Assembly: GCF_010586825.1 (NCBI RefSeq)
Contig: NZ_JAAAGB010000001.1
Coordinates: 1,240,001-1,304,000 of the forward strand
Reading direction: 5' to 3'
Origin: Draconibacterium mangrovi
GTDB lineage: Bacteria; Bacteroidota; Bacteroidia; Bacteroidales; Prolixibacteraceae
Length of the DNA: 64,000 nucleotides
Notes under the pieces: model-generated
Told to the model about the DNA's origin: nothing
What the model saw: the letters and a program-made list of their open reading frames with translations, nothing else
Databases searched by the model: none
Part shown: in pieces, positions 1-9,490 of the stretch
How positions within the stretch are numbered: the stretch's first letter is position 1
Layout of the letters: every line of letters begins with the position of its first letter
Made by a program: the position numbers and the translations under genes

Positions 1-458
1 ACCAACGATATATGGTAAAGGGGCTTGACCGTTTTAAAGAACTTGCCGAGAAATTACCCGAATACAAATTTATTGTTGTAGGCGTTAAGGAAGCTGCAAA
101 AAGTTTATTCGAACCGATACCGAAAAACCTCTTTCTTTTTCCTCCTGTTGAACAACACGAACTTATAAACTTTTACAAGCAAGCATCGTATTATGCTCAG
201 TTTTCACGCAGCGAGGGTTTACCCAATGCGCTTTGTGAGGCTATGTTATATGGATGTGTTCCTTTGGGAATGGAAGTTGGAGGAATAGCAACAGCCATTA
301 ATACCGACGGCTTACTTCTTAAAGATTGGGCCCCAGAAATCTGTATGAATTATGTATTAAGCAATTCTAGGTTAAATCGTACTCAAATTTCGAATGAAAT
401 CTTAAATAAATTTGAATTAAAAAACCGAATAAAAATGCTGTTAGAAATAATTAATTGA
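1..458 (+). CDS. Glycosyltransferase, GT4/GT1 fold, C-terminal part
   Basis: Only the 3' part of this gene is in the window. The frame stays open to the left edge, so the ATG at 12 is probably internal. What remains is the donor-sugar-binding half of a GT-B glycosyltransferase. It shows a KFIVVG strand, then the SRSEGLPNALCEAM stretch followed by a Gly-Val-Pro-Leu-Gly loop and VGGI, which is the E-x7-E donor-site motif of family 4 enzymes. The gene probably adds a sugar to a lipid-linked glycan on the cytoplasmic side. It faces the flippase gene convergently, and both fit a surface-polysaccharide locus. Donor and acceptor cannot be told from the sequence. Confidence 0.85.
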   Translation, partial: QRYMVKGLDRFKELAEKLPEYKFIVVGVKEAAKSLFEPIPKNLFLFPPVEQHELINFYKQASYYAQFSRSEGLPNALCEAMLYGCVPLGMEVGGIATAINTDGLLLKDWAPEICMNYVLSNSRLNRTQISNEILNKFELKNRIKMLLEIIN

Positions 459-479
459 TACTTTTCAAACTATTGACAT

Positions 480-1979
480 TCATCGAATACTCATTATACT
501 TAATATTTTAACTAGTATTCGTCTTACGGCATTAGGTAACGATACATTATTAAACATTTCAATATCGTCCTTCCTGAACAAATTAAACTGCCTGGAAAAG
601 AGTACTGCAAAAACCACTATAGCAATACTTAGAACCATTCTCATCCAATAATCAATCGGCAAAAGGTTAACAACAAGAACAAATACCGTTAGGCCACCAT
701 AAAACAATGACAGGTAACGTTTTATCTCAAATTTTCTAGAGATAATAATCAGTAATACAACGGGCCCCAAAGAAAAAATAAAAAATGAAGCAATTGCAGG
801 TCCGATAATATTAAAGTAGCGAACCAAAATCAAGTCAGCAACAACATTAAATACTCCCCAAAAAACGCCCAATATTGAGATGGTCTTTGTCATATCAAAC
901 GCAAAAAAGAAACCAGTAATTAAACTCGATAACATCGTAAATGTGAGAGTAGAGCTTAATATTTTAAAAGGAACTACAGATGGCGCGAATTCATTCCCAT
1001 ACACCAACGCAAATATCGCATCGGCCCCAACAATTATTATGGTAACAAGAAGGAAAGCAAAAAAAGTTCCCTGAGGAACAATTCGCTTTATGTATTTGCT
1101 CATTATCTCTTGTTTACCCTCTGTTTTTAATGCAATAATAAGAGGTATGCTGATAGCCGTAATCCCGCCAACAAAATTTTTCAATGTTAAAAATATCTTA
1201 TAAGCAGCCGAATAAATCCCAACATCTTCCATTGTCAGATAATAGTTAATTGTATAGGTATCGATGTAACTAACAACATAGCTTGACCAAGCTCCAAAAA
1301 ACAGTGGGATCGAAAACAATAATATTAGCCTTAATTGCTGCCAGTTAATTTGTATCGGAACTATATATTTTCTTTTTACAAAAAATAAACCCACCAAAAC
1401 TATTGACAAATCGGCTATCAGAAAAACACCAATAAGATACTCAACCGAAATCCAATCGAAAGCAAATACAACTGGGAATAGTACTGCAAATGCAATTACG
1501 AGTTTAATTCCTAATCGTTCTAATAGTGTTTGAAGTTTAATTAGACGAATAGCTTTTAGTGTTTCAAGAACGTACGTTTTTAAGATTTGAATACAAACTC
1601 CGACAACGATAATTAATAATGCATTTGGATGCTTCACCTCCAAGAAATTCAGAATCCATTCCCGAAACAAATAAAAAGGAACCAAGCCAATGGCCATACT
1701 AAAAAATGCTAAAATAAAATAACTGGATGTTGATTTTCGCAAATGTCCTTCGCTTATCATTTCCTCTTTCCCAAACCTCACCAAGCTCATTCTTAGCCAG
1801 CTAATCGAAACCAAAAACAAAAGCGATATAGCACTGTAAAACAAGGTTACTTTACCATAATTAGTTACTCCAAGGTAACGAGCCTGGATCACCTCAGAAA
1901 CTAACATCAAAGGAATTACCAACACTGTACTTCCACTTAGTACAACAAAATCCCAAAACGATTTTTTTATTTCACGCAT
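480..1979 (-). CDS. Polysaccharide flippase (Wzx/MATE-like)
   Basis: A 499-residue, very hydrophobic protein with about 12-14 predicted membrane helices, the length expected for Wzx-type O-unit flippases of the MOP superfamily. The N-terminus has a short basic cytoplasmic tail, then a first helix and the ARYLGVTNYGKV stretch typical of this group (family R/G-x-LG-x-x-x-(F/Y)G). It would move an undecaprenyl-linked oligosaccharide across the inner membrane. It lies just downstream of the minus-strand glycosyltransferase/methyltransferase genes but is separated from them by about 110 bases, so it may have its own promoter. Substrate is unknown. Confidence 0.85.
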   Translation of the reverse strand: MREIKKSFWDFVVLSGSTVLVIPLMLVSEVIQARYLGVTNYGKVTLFYSAISLLFLVSISWLRMSLVRFGKEEMISEGHLRKSTSSYFILAFFSMAIGLVPFYLFREWILNFLEVKHPNALLIIVVGVCIQILKTYVLETLKAIRLIKLQTLLERLGIKLVIAFAVLFPVVFAFDWISVEYLIGVFLIADLSIVLVGLFFVKRKYIVPIQINWQQLRLILLFSIPLFFGAWSSYVVSYIDTYTINYYLTMEDVGIYSAAYKIFLTLKNFVGGITAISIPLIIALKTEGKQEIMSKYIKRIVPQGTFFAFLLVTIIIVGADAIFALVYGNEFAPSVVPFKILSSTLTFTMLSSLITGFFFAFDMTKTISILGVFWGVFNVVADLILVRYFNIIGPAIASFFIFSLGPVVLLIIISRKFEIKRYLSLFYGGLTVFVLVVNLLPIDYWMRMVLSIAIVVFAVLFSRQFNLFRKDDIEMFNNVSLPNAVRRILVKILSIMSIR

Positions 1980-2090
1980 GATACACGATATAATACAAAC
2001 GAACTGCCAAATTCAATGTAGTGAAATATATCACCATTATCAAAGAGTAGTACTGACAATTAATAATATCTGATCTTATACTTGATTTAT

Positions 2091-3026
2091 TCACAACCTA
2101 AGAAAGTTCCATACCTTTTTTTTCAGATAAACTACCTGATGAGCAAAAAGAAAAAAGAATAATCCACTTTTAAAGAGTGTTGACCACATATGGAATTTCT
2201 GAGTGTTATTAACCTTTAATTGATTAAAAATACCGTTCGTATAAAAATATTTCATTTTTATAGTCCAAACCAATAGTTCAAAGGTAGAGACATGCTCCTT
2301 TAGATTCTTTGCAACACTTGTTATCCATTCTAAATTCTGAATACTCTTATCAATATCTATAGTTTGGCTTGCATTATTGCCCACATAATTCCATTGCCCA
2401 ACCACTCTATTATATAAAAGCACGTTGCCACCTAAAGCTAATCTTAGTAGAGATTCCATATCAGAAGAGATAATTCCGGAACGATAAAAATTCATATCTA
2501 ATGCCTTTTCTCTTAAATATAGAGTAGTTAAATGCGAAAATTTGTATTTATACAACAAACCCAACACAAAATCTACTCCGCTTATTGATCGGAATTCTTC
2601 CTCTATTTGATGCAAATTGTACTTTAATGTTTCTTCCTTATTGGTTCTTTTACAAGCGACTACAAGATTTGGAGTAAATTTAAATTTTCGTAATAGTTCA
2701 ATTGAATCGGAAATAAAATTATTGTCTATTAATTCATCGTCTCCATCCAGATTGAGGACATAGTCCCCTTTAGCTCTTTCATACAATGTTTTATGGTAAT
2801 TTTCAACTCTACCAAGATTCGTCTCATTTCTGAAATAATGTATATTCCCATTATTTAGATATTTCTTTACAATCTTTTCCGTATTATCACTCGAACAGTC
2901 ATCAGATACAACTATTTCAAGATTGTCGTAGTTCTGACTCAAAGCACTTCTTAGTGCCCGTTCAACATACTTTTCCTGATTATATGTAGGTATCATAATT
3001 GATACCAAAGGTCTATAATTATTCAT
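2091..3026 (-). CDS. Family 2 glycosyltransferase
   Basis: A 311-residue GT-A enzyme. The nucleotide-binding start SIMIPTYNQEKYVERAL is at residues 9-25, the DDCSSDNT loop near 42-49, and the metal-binding D-G-D-D near 94-97 (LDGDDEL). A hydrophobic C-terminal stretch near 285-300 may associate with the membrane. The start codon overlaps the stop of the upstream methyltransferase by four bases (ATGA), a sign of translational coupling. It is the third gene of a compact three-gene operon read from the minus strand. The sugar and acceptor cannot be predicted. Confidence 0.9.
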   Translation of the reverse strand: MNNYRPLVSIMIPTYNQEKYVERALRSALSQNYDNLEIVVSDDCSSDNTEKIVKKYLNNGNIHYFRNETNLGRVENYHKTLYERAKGDYVLNLDGDDELIDNNFISDSIELLRKFKFTPNLVVACKRTNKEETLKYNLHQIEEEFRSISGVDFVLGLLYKYKFSHLTTLYLREKALDMNFYRSGIISSDMESLLRLALGGNVLLYNRVVGQWNYVGNNASQTIDIDKSIQNLEWITSVAKNLKEHVSTFELLVWTIKMKYFYTNGIFNQLKVNNTQKFHMWSTLFKSGLFFFLFAHQVVYLKKKVWNFLRL

Positions 3027-3982
3027 AATTTTATTAAACGAATATTAACCCTTGACGCTTTCCTTCCAGCTAAAACCATGAGGTGCCTGACTAGCCCATA
3101 TAGATACCCAACAACTTCACTTTTTGCCATTAATCTGTTCTTTAATGTCCTTCTATCTCTTCTTTGAAATTGTGCCGATTTAACAAGATCGTTGATTGCA
3201 AACTGATATTGATAGTCAACAATCTTATAATTATCTGAGAACAATTCCCTTAATCCTTCCATAGTAGGAATAAATATGTGATATGGAGCTTGAGTGAGGT
3301 AACTATGTCGCATATCTTCTTTAAATTCCGCTCCTTCAGCTGCTGGAACACTTATCAACAACTCCCCACCTTCCCGAAGCCATGAAGAAATTTTACGAAT
3401 GATCGTTTGTGGGTTTCTTAAATGTTCCAACACCATTCTCATGATTATCACATCAAATTGATTCTCCTTAAAATCGCATGAGTCAATGTCACTATTTATA
3501 ATGTTCAAACCAAAAAGTTCTTTTGCCTTTTGAACAGATTCTTCAGCCAATTCAATACCGGTAACATCATAACCTCTATCTTTCAGTTTTGACAATCTTT
3601 CTCCATAAGAACAACCTATCTCAAGCACTTTTTTACACGGAGGTAAGGAAGGCTCAAGAAAAAGAGTTCTTTTTCTTTTCTTTGATAAAAACAACAGATC
3701 AATTAGCATGACAACACGAGAAATAACCTTCACGAAAACTGACCTGGATTTTTCTATTGGTTTCTTATATGTTAGAGACTGTGAATTATAACAATGATTT
3801 AAAAACGCCTGGCTAACAACTGGTGTTTGTATATAGCTTCTACAGAAAGAACATTCTTTATACAGATACGAACCTTCTACTGAGGTTAAATAATCCTTCG
3901 CTTCAAAACCTCTATCAGAAAGTTTTGAATTACACAAAAGGCAGAGACCTTTGTTTTTAAATTCTTCTGTTTTTGCTGTCAT
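3023..3982 (-). CDS. Class I SAM methyltransferase with N-terminal zinc ribbon
   Basis: A 319-residue protein. Four cysteines at 14, 17, 44 and 47 form a CxxC...CxxC zinc ribbon. SAM-binding motif I (VLEIGCSYGERL) follows near 119-130, and MRMVLEHLRNP, the usual post-motif of Methyltransf_11/23 enzymes, near 182. Zinc-ribbon methyltransferases of this layout are often sugar C-methyltransferases or act within polysaccharide loci; that role is inferred from context. It overlaps the upstream glycosyltransferase by 26 bases and the downstream one by 4, so the three are surely co-transcribed. Confidence 0.88.
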   Translation of the reverse strand: MTAKTEEFKNKGLCLLCNSKLSDRGFEAKDYLTSVEGSYLYKECSFCRSYIQTPVVSQAFLNHCYNSQSLTYKKPIEKSRSVFVKVISRVVMLIDLLFLSKKRKRTLFLEPSLPPCKKVLEIGCSYGERLSKLKDRGYDVTGIELAEESVQKAKELFGLNIINSDIDSCDFKENQFDVIIMRMVLEHLRNPQTIIRKISSWLREGGELLISVPAAEGAEFKEDMRHSYLTQAPYHIFIPTMEGLRELFSDNYKIVDYQYQFAINDLVKSAQFQRRDRRTLKNRLMAKSEVVGYLYGLVRHLMVLAGRKASRVNIRLIKL

Positions 3983-4928
3983 GAATAAAATTTCTCTTAA
4001 TTATTTTAATAGCAACTTCAAGATTAAAGTATTTCAAGTTTCTTAGATATACCAGAAAAACAGTAAAAGAATAATGCTGTAAAGACAAGTACAAAGCGTT
4101 CATTAAAGGAGCATCTCTTTTGTCATATCTCATCAAAGATTCTTTTACCATTTTAATCGTATTTAAATTAATCTTTTCTCCACCATAAATTATCTTTTCA
4201 ATATTCTCCCCATAAAGTGTCCTTATTACATCTTGCCGTATTTGATATGCTATCTTCTTTTGTTCCTGATTTCTATTAGAAATTTGCTGATTCGAGAGTC
4301 TATAATTCAATAATATCAATGGCAGATTAGCAAAAATTGTTACCTTCATTAAATCACTCCACAAACCGTAGTCCTGAGCAAATCTGTAATTTTCGTTATA
4401 CCTGATTCTGTTTGTATCCAACACTGCCTTTCTGATTATTACCGATGGATGAATAAAGGGACTTTGCAAAACCATACTGAATTTCAACGATTCATCTTTA
4501 AGAGCTCTTTTCTCGATACCATTTCTTGCTCCGAATAATTTTGCCCAGGTTCCACATACTCCAATTTCAGAGTTTTGCTCCATAAATTTTACTTGTTCTT
4601 CAACTCTTGTTAATCCCGAAATATCATCGGCATCCATCCTGACGATGTACTTCCCTCTGCATTTCTCAAGTCCAGTGTTTAAACTTCTAGTTAAACCAAA
4701 GTTTTTACTATTCTCAATTAAACAAATGCGATCATCGCAGGTACTGTAATTATCTAAAGTCTTTTTTAAATCTGTTCGCTTTGGGGCGTCATTCACTAAA
4801 ATAAACTCGAATTTTGAATAACTCTGATTTAAAATTGATGACACAGATTGATGAATCCACTCAAGTGGTTCAGAATACACACACATAAGAACAGAAACCA
4901 GTGGCTGAGACATGTCAAAATCTTTCAT
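3957..4928 (-). CDS. Family 2 glycosyltransferase
   Basis: A 323-residue GT-A glycosyltransferase and first gene of the minus-strand operon. SVLMCVYSEPLEWIHQSV near 12-29 is the nucleotide-binding start, LVNDAP near 44-49 the second conserved acidic loop, and MDADD at 98-102 the metal-binding DxD. An alternative start at the internal ATG (4913, MSQPLV) would remove five residues. A good Bacteroidota -7 box sits at 4947-4954, leaving a leader of about 15 bases before the ATG at 4928, which supports the longer form. Substrate unknown. Confidence 0.88.
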   Translation of the reverse strand: MKDFDMSQPLVSVLMCVYSEPLEWIHQSVSSILNQSYSKFEFILVNDAPKRTDLKKTLDNYSTCDDRICLIENSKNFGLTRSLNTGLEKCRGKYIVRMDADDISGLTRVEEQVKFMEQNSEIGVCGTWAKLFGARNGIEKRALKDESLKFSMVLQSPFIHPSVIIRKAVLDTNRIRYNENYRFAQDYGLWSDLMKVTIFANLPLILLNYRLSNQQISNRNQEQKKIAYQIRQDVIRTLYGENIEKIIYGGEKINLNTIKMVKESLMRYDKRDAPLMNALYLSLQHYSFTVFLVYLRNLKYFNLEVAIKIIKRNFIHDSKNRRI

Positions 4929-4946
4929 CCTCTAAAATTGTAATCA

Positions 4947-4954
4947 CAAAACTA
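4947..4954 (-). promoter_or_regulatory. Bacteroidota -7 box, glycosyltransferase operon
   Basis: Read on the minus strand this is TAGTTTTG, a full match to TAnnTTTG. It lies 19 bases upstream of the ATG at 4928. No clear -33 TTTG is seen at the expected spacing. Confidence 0.55.
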
Positions 4955-5190
4955 AAATAATTAATCTGACCAGCACTTAGATCGTCTTTAACTGAAGACA
5001 TCAAGTTAATCTGTTTTTAATAATACATTGGTCTCTTGTTATACTCAAATAATCTAAAGCATAATAGAAAGCATTAACACACAGACAAGATCGTTGAATC
5101 TATAACTACTTTTGCGGCTCCCAAAAGAACAAAGAGATAGATATCCTCCATATTTAATTATTGAATTATAGCATATCACCAATCATTATT

Positions 5191-5198
5191 TATATTTG
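5191..5198 (+). promoter_or_regulatory. Bacteroidota -7 box, YfhO gene
   Basis: TATATTTG matches TAnnTTTG exactly. It includes the TTG at 5196, which could otherwise be read as the start codon of the gene. Transcription should begin a few bases downstream, so translation must start at the ATG at 5211 or 5223. Confidence 0.6.
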
Positions 5199-5210
5199 CT
5201 CTACAATCAA

Positions 5211-7721
5211 ATGCCCGTCTCAATGAATAAAAAAATTGTTAGTTACATTCTTCCGGTAGTTTTACTTTTTATTACTTCTGCAATATATTTCGCACCAGTT
5301 TTTGAAGGTAAAGTTGTACAACAATCTGACATTATCCATTACAAAGGGATGTCGAAAGAGATTGCTGATTTCAAAAAAGAAACCGGAGAAAATACATTCT
5401 GGACCAGCACAATGTTCTCTGGTATGCCTACCTATTTAATTACAACCATTTACAAAGGCAACCTTAGCAAAAAGATAATCGATGTAGTTTTAAAAATTCC
5501 ACGTCCGGTGAGTTATCACCTGCTCTTTTTAAGTTTGTTTTACTTGATGTTAATTTTACTCGGTGTAAATCCCTGGCTCAGCCTGGCCGGAGCTCTGGCT
5601 TATGGTTTTACCTCTTTCTTTTTTGTGGTATTCGAAGCCGGGCATAATAGTAAAAGCCTTACCATCACTTATATATCGTTATTAATTGCAGGTATCATTC
5701 TGGCTTATAAAAACAAACGTTTGGCCGGAGCACTTATCAGCACCCTGGCTCTGTCGTGGATGATTGCTGCCAACCACCTGCAAATGACTTACTATGCAGG
5801 CATAATGGTACTGATTATCGCCATCGTATATTTTATTTATGCCGTACGCGAAAAAACAATAATACCCTTTCTGAAAAGCTCAGGAATATTGGCAGCCGCT
5901 GCTGTGTTAGCCATTGGAATGAATATTTCTACTTTATGGCCTATCTATGAATACAGCAAAGATACTATCCGTGGGAAATCGGAATTAACCAGCGATTTGC
6001 ACAAAAAATCGGATGGATTAGACCGCGATTATATCCTGGATTACAGCTACGATGTGGGTGAAGCATTAACGGCTTTTATCCCCCGTCTGAAGGGAGGTAG
6101 CATGGCCGAGCCTTTGGGAGAAAACTCTCAGGTATATGATTTGCTGGCCCGCGGACAAAACAAACAAAATGCTTTGCGTATTGCCAACAACCTGCCTTTG
6201 TATTGGGGCAGCCAACCCATTGCCGGCGGACCGTTTTATTTTGGTGCTGTTTTATGCTTCCTCTTTGTTTTTGGCTTATTCATAGTAAAAGGGAAAGACA
6301 AGTGGTGGATCGTGGCAACCGTAGTGGTTTCATTTGCCCTTTCGCTGGGGAAATATTTTCCTTCGCTTTCGAACCTGATGATCGATTACTTCCCGCTTTA
6401 CAACAAGTTCCGCGATGTGAAAAACATTATTGTTATTCAGCAATTTGCTATGGCTTTTATGGGGGTGATGGCTATTTCGAAGGTTTATAAACGCGAAGTT
6501 TCATACCAGGTTTTTAATAAAGCATTACTGTACTCTTTTGCTATTGCCGGTGGTTTAGCCCTTGTTTTGGCAGTGATACCGGGGTTGGCAGGCGATTTTA
6601 CTGCCGCTTCCGATGCCCGTCTCCTGCAAGCCGGATGGCCCGAGCAACTATTGGATGCCCTGAAGGCCGACCGGAAAATGGTGGCACAAAAAGATGCCTT
6701 CCGAACCTTTATTTTTGTAGCACTGGCAGCCGGTGTTTTATGGGCTTTCTGGAAAAAGAAATTAAAAGCTGAATATGCACTGGCCTTATGGGTTGCTCTA
6801 ATACTGGCAGATATGTGGCCCACCAACAAACGCTACCTGAACAACGACAGTTTTGTGGCCAAACGCCAAATGAATAATCCGTACACGCTGTCGAAAGCTG
6901 ATGAGTTGATTCACCAGGATGACGCGCTTTCCTACCGTGTGCTGAACCTTACTGTAAATCCGTTTACCGATGCATCAACCTCGTACTTCCACAAATCCAT
7001 TGGCGGATACCATGCTGCCAAACTAAAACGTTACCAGGAATTAATTGATTACCATATTTCACCCGAAATTCAGAGTATGAGCAGAATGCTGAACAATGGC
7101 CTGGCTCCCGATCAGGTCAGCATGCTGTTTAACAGCACTCCTGCACTAAAAATTCTGAACACCAAATACCTGATAATAAACCCGAACGGAGCACCGGTAA
7201 TAGATCCGGAACCATTGGGCAACGCCTGGTTTGTTAACAACTACGAGGTGGTTGAAAACGCCGATGCCGAAATCGATGCAATAAGCGAAATCAACCCTGC
7301 TGATAAAGCAGTAATCGACCAACGATTTGAACAATATGTTTCGGGCAAAACCTATCAAAAAAACGGAAACATTGAGTTGCTGGTTAGCGATCCGAATTAC
7401 CTGAAATATGCCTTTAACTCCAGCTCCGAGCAACTAACCGTATTCTCCGAAATTTATTACGACAAAGGATGGGAGGCCTATATTGATGGCGAAAAAGCTC
7501 CCTATTTCAGGGTTAATTATGTATTGAGGGCCATGTCGGTTCCGGCAGGTGAGCACACCATTGAGTTTAAGTTCGAACCTCAATCCTACTTTTTAGGATC
7601 TAAAATATCGTTTGCCAGTTCAATCGTTTTTATAATCCTGGCTCTCGCCTTCCTTGCAATAAACATTAAAAATAACGGAGGGCTGTTACTCAAACCCAAA
7701 AAACATGCAGAAACGACATAG
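5211..7721 (+). CDS. YfhO-family polytopic membrane protein
   Basis: About 836 residues with a dozen or so membrane helices in the first 550 residues and a soluble, beta-rich C-terminal domain of about 250 residues before a last helix near the end. This is the YfhO/GT-C-like layout; characterised relatives act in glycosylation of lipoteichoic acid or other surface glycans. Conserved-looking landmarks are the GHNSKS loop between early helices and the C-terminal YDKGWEAYIDG stretch. The frame extends to a TTG at 5196 but that codon is part of the promoter box, so I start at ATG 5211; the ATG at 5223 (MNKKIV) is equally possible. The end overlaps the next gene by 17 bases. Confidence 0.88.
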   Translation: MPVSMNKKIVSYILPVVLLFITSAIYFAPVFEGKVVQQSDIIHYKGMSKEIADFKKETGENTFWTSTMFSGMPTYLITTIYKGNLSKKIIDVVLKIPRPVSYHLLFLSLFYLMLILLGVNPWLSLAGALAYGFTSFFFVVFEAGHNSKSLTITYISLLIAGIILAYKNKRLAGALISTLALSWMIAANHLQMTYYAGIMVLIIAIVYFIYAVREKTIIPFLKSSGILAAAAVLAIGMNISTLWPIYEYSKDTIRGKSELTSDLHKKSDGLDRDYILDYSYDVGEALTAFIPRLKGGSMAEPLGENSQVYDLLARGQNKQNALRIANNLPLYWGSQPIAGGPFYFGAVLCFLFVFGLFIVKGKDKWWIVATVVVSFALSLGKYFPSLSNLMIDYFPLYNKFRDVKNIIVIQQFAMAFMGVMAISKVYKREVSYQVFNKALLYSFAIAGGLALVLAVIPGLAGDFTAASDARLLQAGWPEQLLDALKADRKMVAQKDAFRTFIFVALAAGVLWAFWKKKLKAEYALALWVALILADMWPTNKRYLNNDSFVAKRQMNNPYTLSKADELIHQDDALSYRVLNLTVNPFTDASTSYFHKSIGGYHAAKLKRYQELIDYHISPEIQSMSRMLNNGLAPDQVSMLFNSTPALKILNTKYLIINPNGAPVIDPEPLGNAWFVNNYEVVENADAEIDAISEINPADKAVIDQRFEQYVSGKTYQKNGNIELLVSDPNYLKYAFNSSSEQLTVFSEIYYDKGWEAYIDGEKAPYFRVNYVLRAMSVPAGEHTIEFKFEPQSYFLGSKISFASSIVFIILALAFLAINIKNNGGLLLKPKKHAETT

Positions 7722-8496
7722 AGATAAATGGCAGTATTTTAACGAACAAGCCGACACCACCCGGAAATACGTTGTCCCCTATATTAAGAAACGGCTCCAA
7801 ATTGGTGCCGAATCAACCGTTCTGGAAATAGGATGTGGCGAGGGAGGCAACCTTCTTCCCTTTGTGGATATGGGCTTTAAGGTAACCGGTATCGACCTGT
7901 CGAAAGGGAAAATCGATAAGGGAAAGGAATTTTATTCGACACATAAAAATCGGTCAAACCTAACGCTTATTGCTGATAATATTTACAATCGAAATGATTT
8001 GGGAAAATTTGATCTGATTATTCTTCGCGACGTAATTGAACACATCCCTAATCAGGAATATTTTATGTCCTATTTCAAATCTTGCTTTCATGCCAAAACC
8101 ATCGTTTTCTTTGGTTTTCCGCCCTGGCAAAATCCCTTTGGAGGACATCAGCAGATTTGTCAGAATCGGATTCTTTCAACAATGCCGTATATTCACCTGT
8201 TGCCCATACCCTTATACAAAGGAGTTTTGAAACTATTTGGCGAACCAGAATCAAGAATCAACGAACTATTAGAAATAAAGGAAACAGGCATTTCCATTGA
8301 AAGGTTTGAAAACATTGTAAAAGAAAATAATTTCGAAATACTTGACAGGACTTTGTTTTTTATAAATCCCAACTACGAAGTTAAGTTTAAACTTCAGCCG
8401 CGAAAACAAAATAAAATCCTTGCAGGCATTCCTGTACTTCGGAACTATTTTTCCACTTGTGCATATTATTTATTGAGTGCAAAAGATCTGGTTTAA
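7705..8496 (+). CDS. Class I SAM methyltransferase
   Basis: A 263-residue methyltransferase. Motif I is VLEIGCGEGGNLLPF near residues 34-48, followed by VTGIDLSKGKI (acidic ribose-binding strand). LIILRDVIEHIPNQ near 104-117 is the Methyltransf_11/23 post-motif II. The rest resembles small-molecule or glycan methyltransferases rather than rRNA or protein enzymes. It starts inside the 3' end of the YfhO gene, so the two are co-translated and probably act on the same surface glycan. It converges with the oxidoreductase gene with only 11 bases between. Confidence 0.88.
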   Translation: MQKRHRDKWQYFNEQADTTRKYVVPYIKKRLQIGAESTVLEIGCGEGGNLLPFVDMGFKVTGIDLSKGKIDKGKEFYSTHKNRSNLTLIADNIYNRNDLGKFDLIILRDVIEHIPNQEYFMSYFKSCFHAKTIVFFGFPPWQNPFGGHQQICQNRILSTMPYIHLLPIPLYKGVLKLFGEPESRINELLEIKETGISIERFENIVKENNFEILDRTLFFINPNYEVKFKLQPRKQNKILAGIPVLRNYFSTCAYYLLSAKDLV

Positions 8497-8507
8497 TGTA
8501 CCTGTGA

Positions 8508-9401
8508 CTACCTAATGCTTCGTATAAGCGCAATTAAATCCAGACTCTCGCGTGCATCCTCAACCCCAAAACCATTCCCGGAAAGAATTTTCTGATAGGT
8601 TACCGTATGCAAATCTGTAAAACCATTGCTGAATTCAATTTCTCTACCATCTACTTTTATAGAGCGATAAGTCCGTTTACTGGCTTTTGTTGCAACTTCA
8701 GGCAGGTCGTTAGCATCCAGACTTAAAAACCAGTTGACTTTTGCTTTTTCAAGAACAAGTTCACCTGATGCTTTGGTAGCTTCATAAACCGATACGTTAC
8801 TTTTCTGCACCTTCCCAAAAATCCAGGTAAGCATATCGAAAAAATGGATTCCAATGTTTGTAGCAATTCCCCCGGATTTTTCAAAATCTCCTTTCCAGCT
8901 TTTAAAATACCACTTGCCCCGCGAAGTGATGTAATTCAAATCAATATCAAAAAAGTCTTTGTCCGATTGTTCGATATCCTTTTTCAATTTCAGGATGGCC
9001 GGATGATGACGAAGTTGCAAGATGGCGTTGACTTTCTTTCCGCTTTCAGCTTCGCATTCTTTAATTTTTTCCAAATCTTTTGAATCAATGACCAGTGGCT
9101 TTTCACAAATCACATCACATCCGTTCTTTAAGGCGAGCTCAATATGTTTTATGTGAAGATTGTTGGGCGAGCAGATGCTAATGTAATCTACCGGCTTACC
9201 TTTTGGTTTTGCTTGCTGAAGAAACTGCACAAGTTCTTTCTCCGAAGTAAAAAACTCGGCCTCGGGGAAATAGCTATCCATCCGCCCCATTACATCAAAA
9301 GTATCCATGGCACAAACCAGTTCATTTTCGGTTTCTTTAATGGCCTTTATATGTCGTTCGGCTACAAATCCTGCCGCTCCTATTAGTGCAAATCGTTTCA
9401 T
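8508..9401 (-). CDS. wbpB: UDP-GlcNAcA 3-dehydrogenase (WbpB/WlbA-like)
   Basis: A 297-residue Gfo/Idh/MocA oxidoreductase. The Rossmann start is FALIGAAGFVAERHIKAI. The family EKP motif is E100-K101-P102, and GGIATNIGIHFFD places the second catalytic residue at His186. WlbA enzymes use a lysine and histidine at nearly these positions. It would oxidise C3 of UDP-GlcNAcA to the 3-keto sugar. Its three upstream neighbours are the matching aminotransferase, acetyltransferase and 6-dehydrogenase, which makes the assignment much stronger than the fold alone. It is the last gene of the set and lies about 90 bases after the dehydrogenase gene, with a repeat in the gap. Confidence 0.88.
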   Translation of the reverse strand: MKRFALIGAAGFVAERHIKAIKETENELVCAMDTFDVMGRMDSYFPEAEFFTSEKELVQFLQQAKPKGKPVDYISICSPNNLHIKHIELALKNGCDVICEKPLVIDSKDLEKIKECEAESGKKVNAILQLRHHPAILKLKKDIEQSDKDFFDIDLNYITSRGKWYFKSWKGDFEKSGGIATNIGIHFFDMLTWIFGKVQKSNVSVYEATKASGELVLEKAKVNWFLSLDANDLPEVATKASKRTYRSIKVDGREIEFSNGFTDLHTVTYQKILSGNGFGVEDARESLDLIALIRSIR

Positions 9402-9404
9402 ATT

Positions 9405-9488
9405 AATACTTTACCGCTAAGACGCGAAGGTGCTAAGGCATTCTTTTGTAAACTTCACCTCCGCACTCTGCGTCTCTGCGGTTAACTT
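9405..9488. repeat. Degenerate intergenic repeat (TCTCTGCGG type)
   Basis: The gap between two genes of one pathway is filled with phrases such as ACCGCTAAGACGCGAAGG and CTCTGCGTCTCTGCGG. Closely similar phrases occur at about 46,380, and looser relatives at 15,160-15,215 and 57,730-57,780. It does not encode anything visible. Confidence 0.55.
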
Positions 9489-9490
9489 TA

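Larger units (their letters stand above)
4929..5210. other. Divergent intergenic region
   Basis: About 280 AT-rich bases between the divergent glycosyltransferase operon and the YfhO gene. It carries a minus-strand -7 box at its left end and a plus-strand -7 box at its right end. I see no further gene, hairpin with a T-run, or repeat in it. Confidence 0.6.

Noticed and set aside
5196-5210. TTG start for the YfhO gene
   Set aside because: The TTG is part of a perfect -7 box, so it cannot be within the message.
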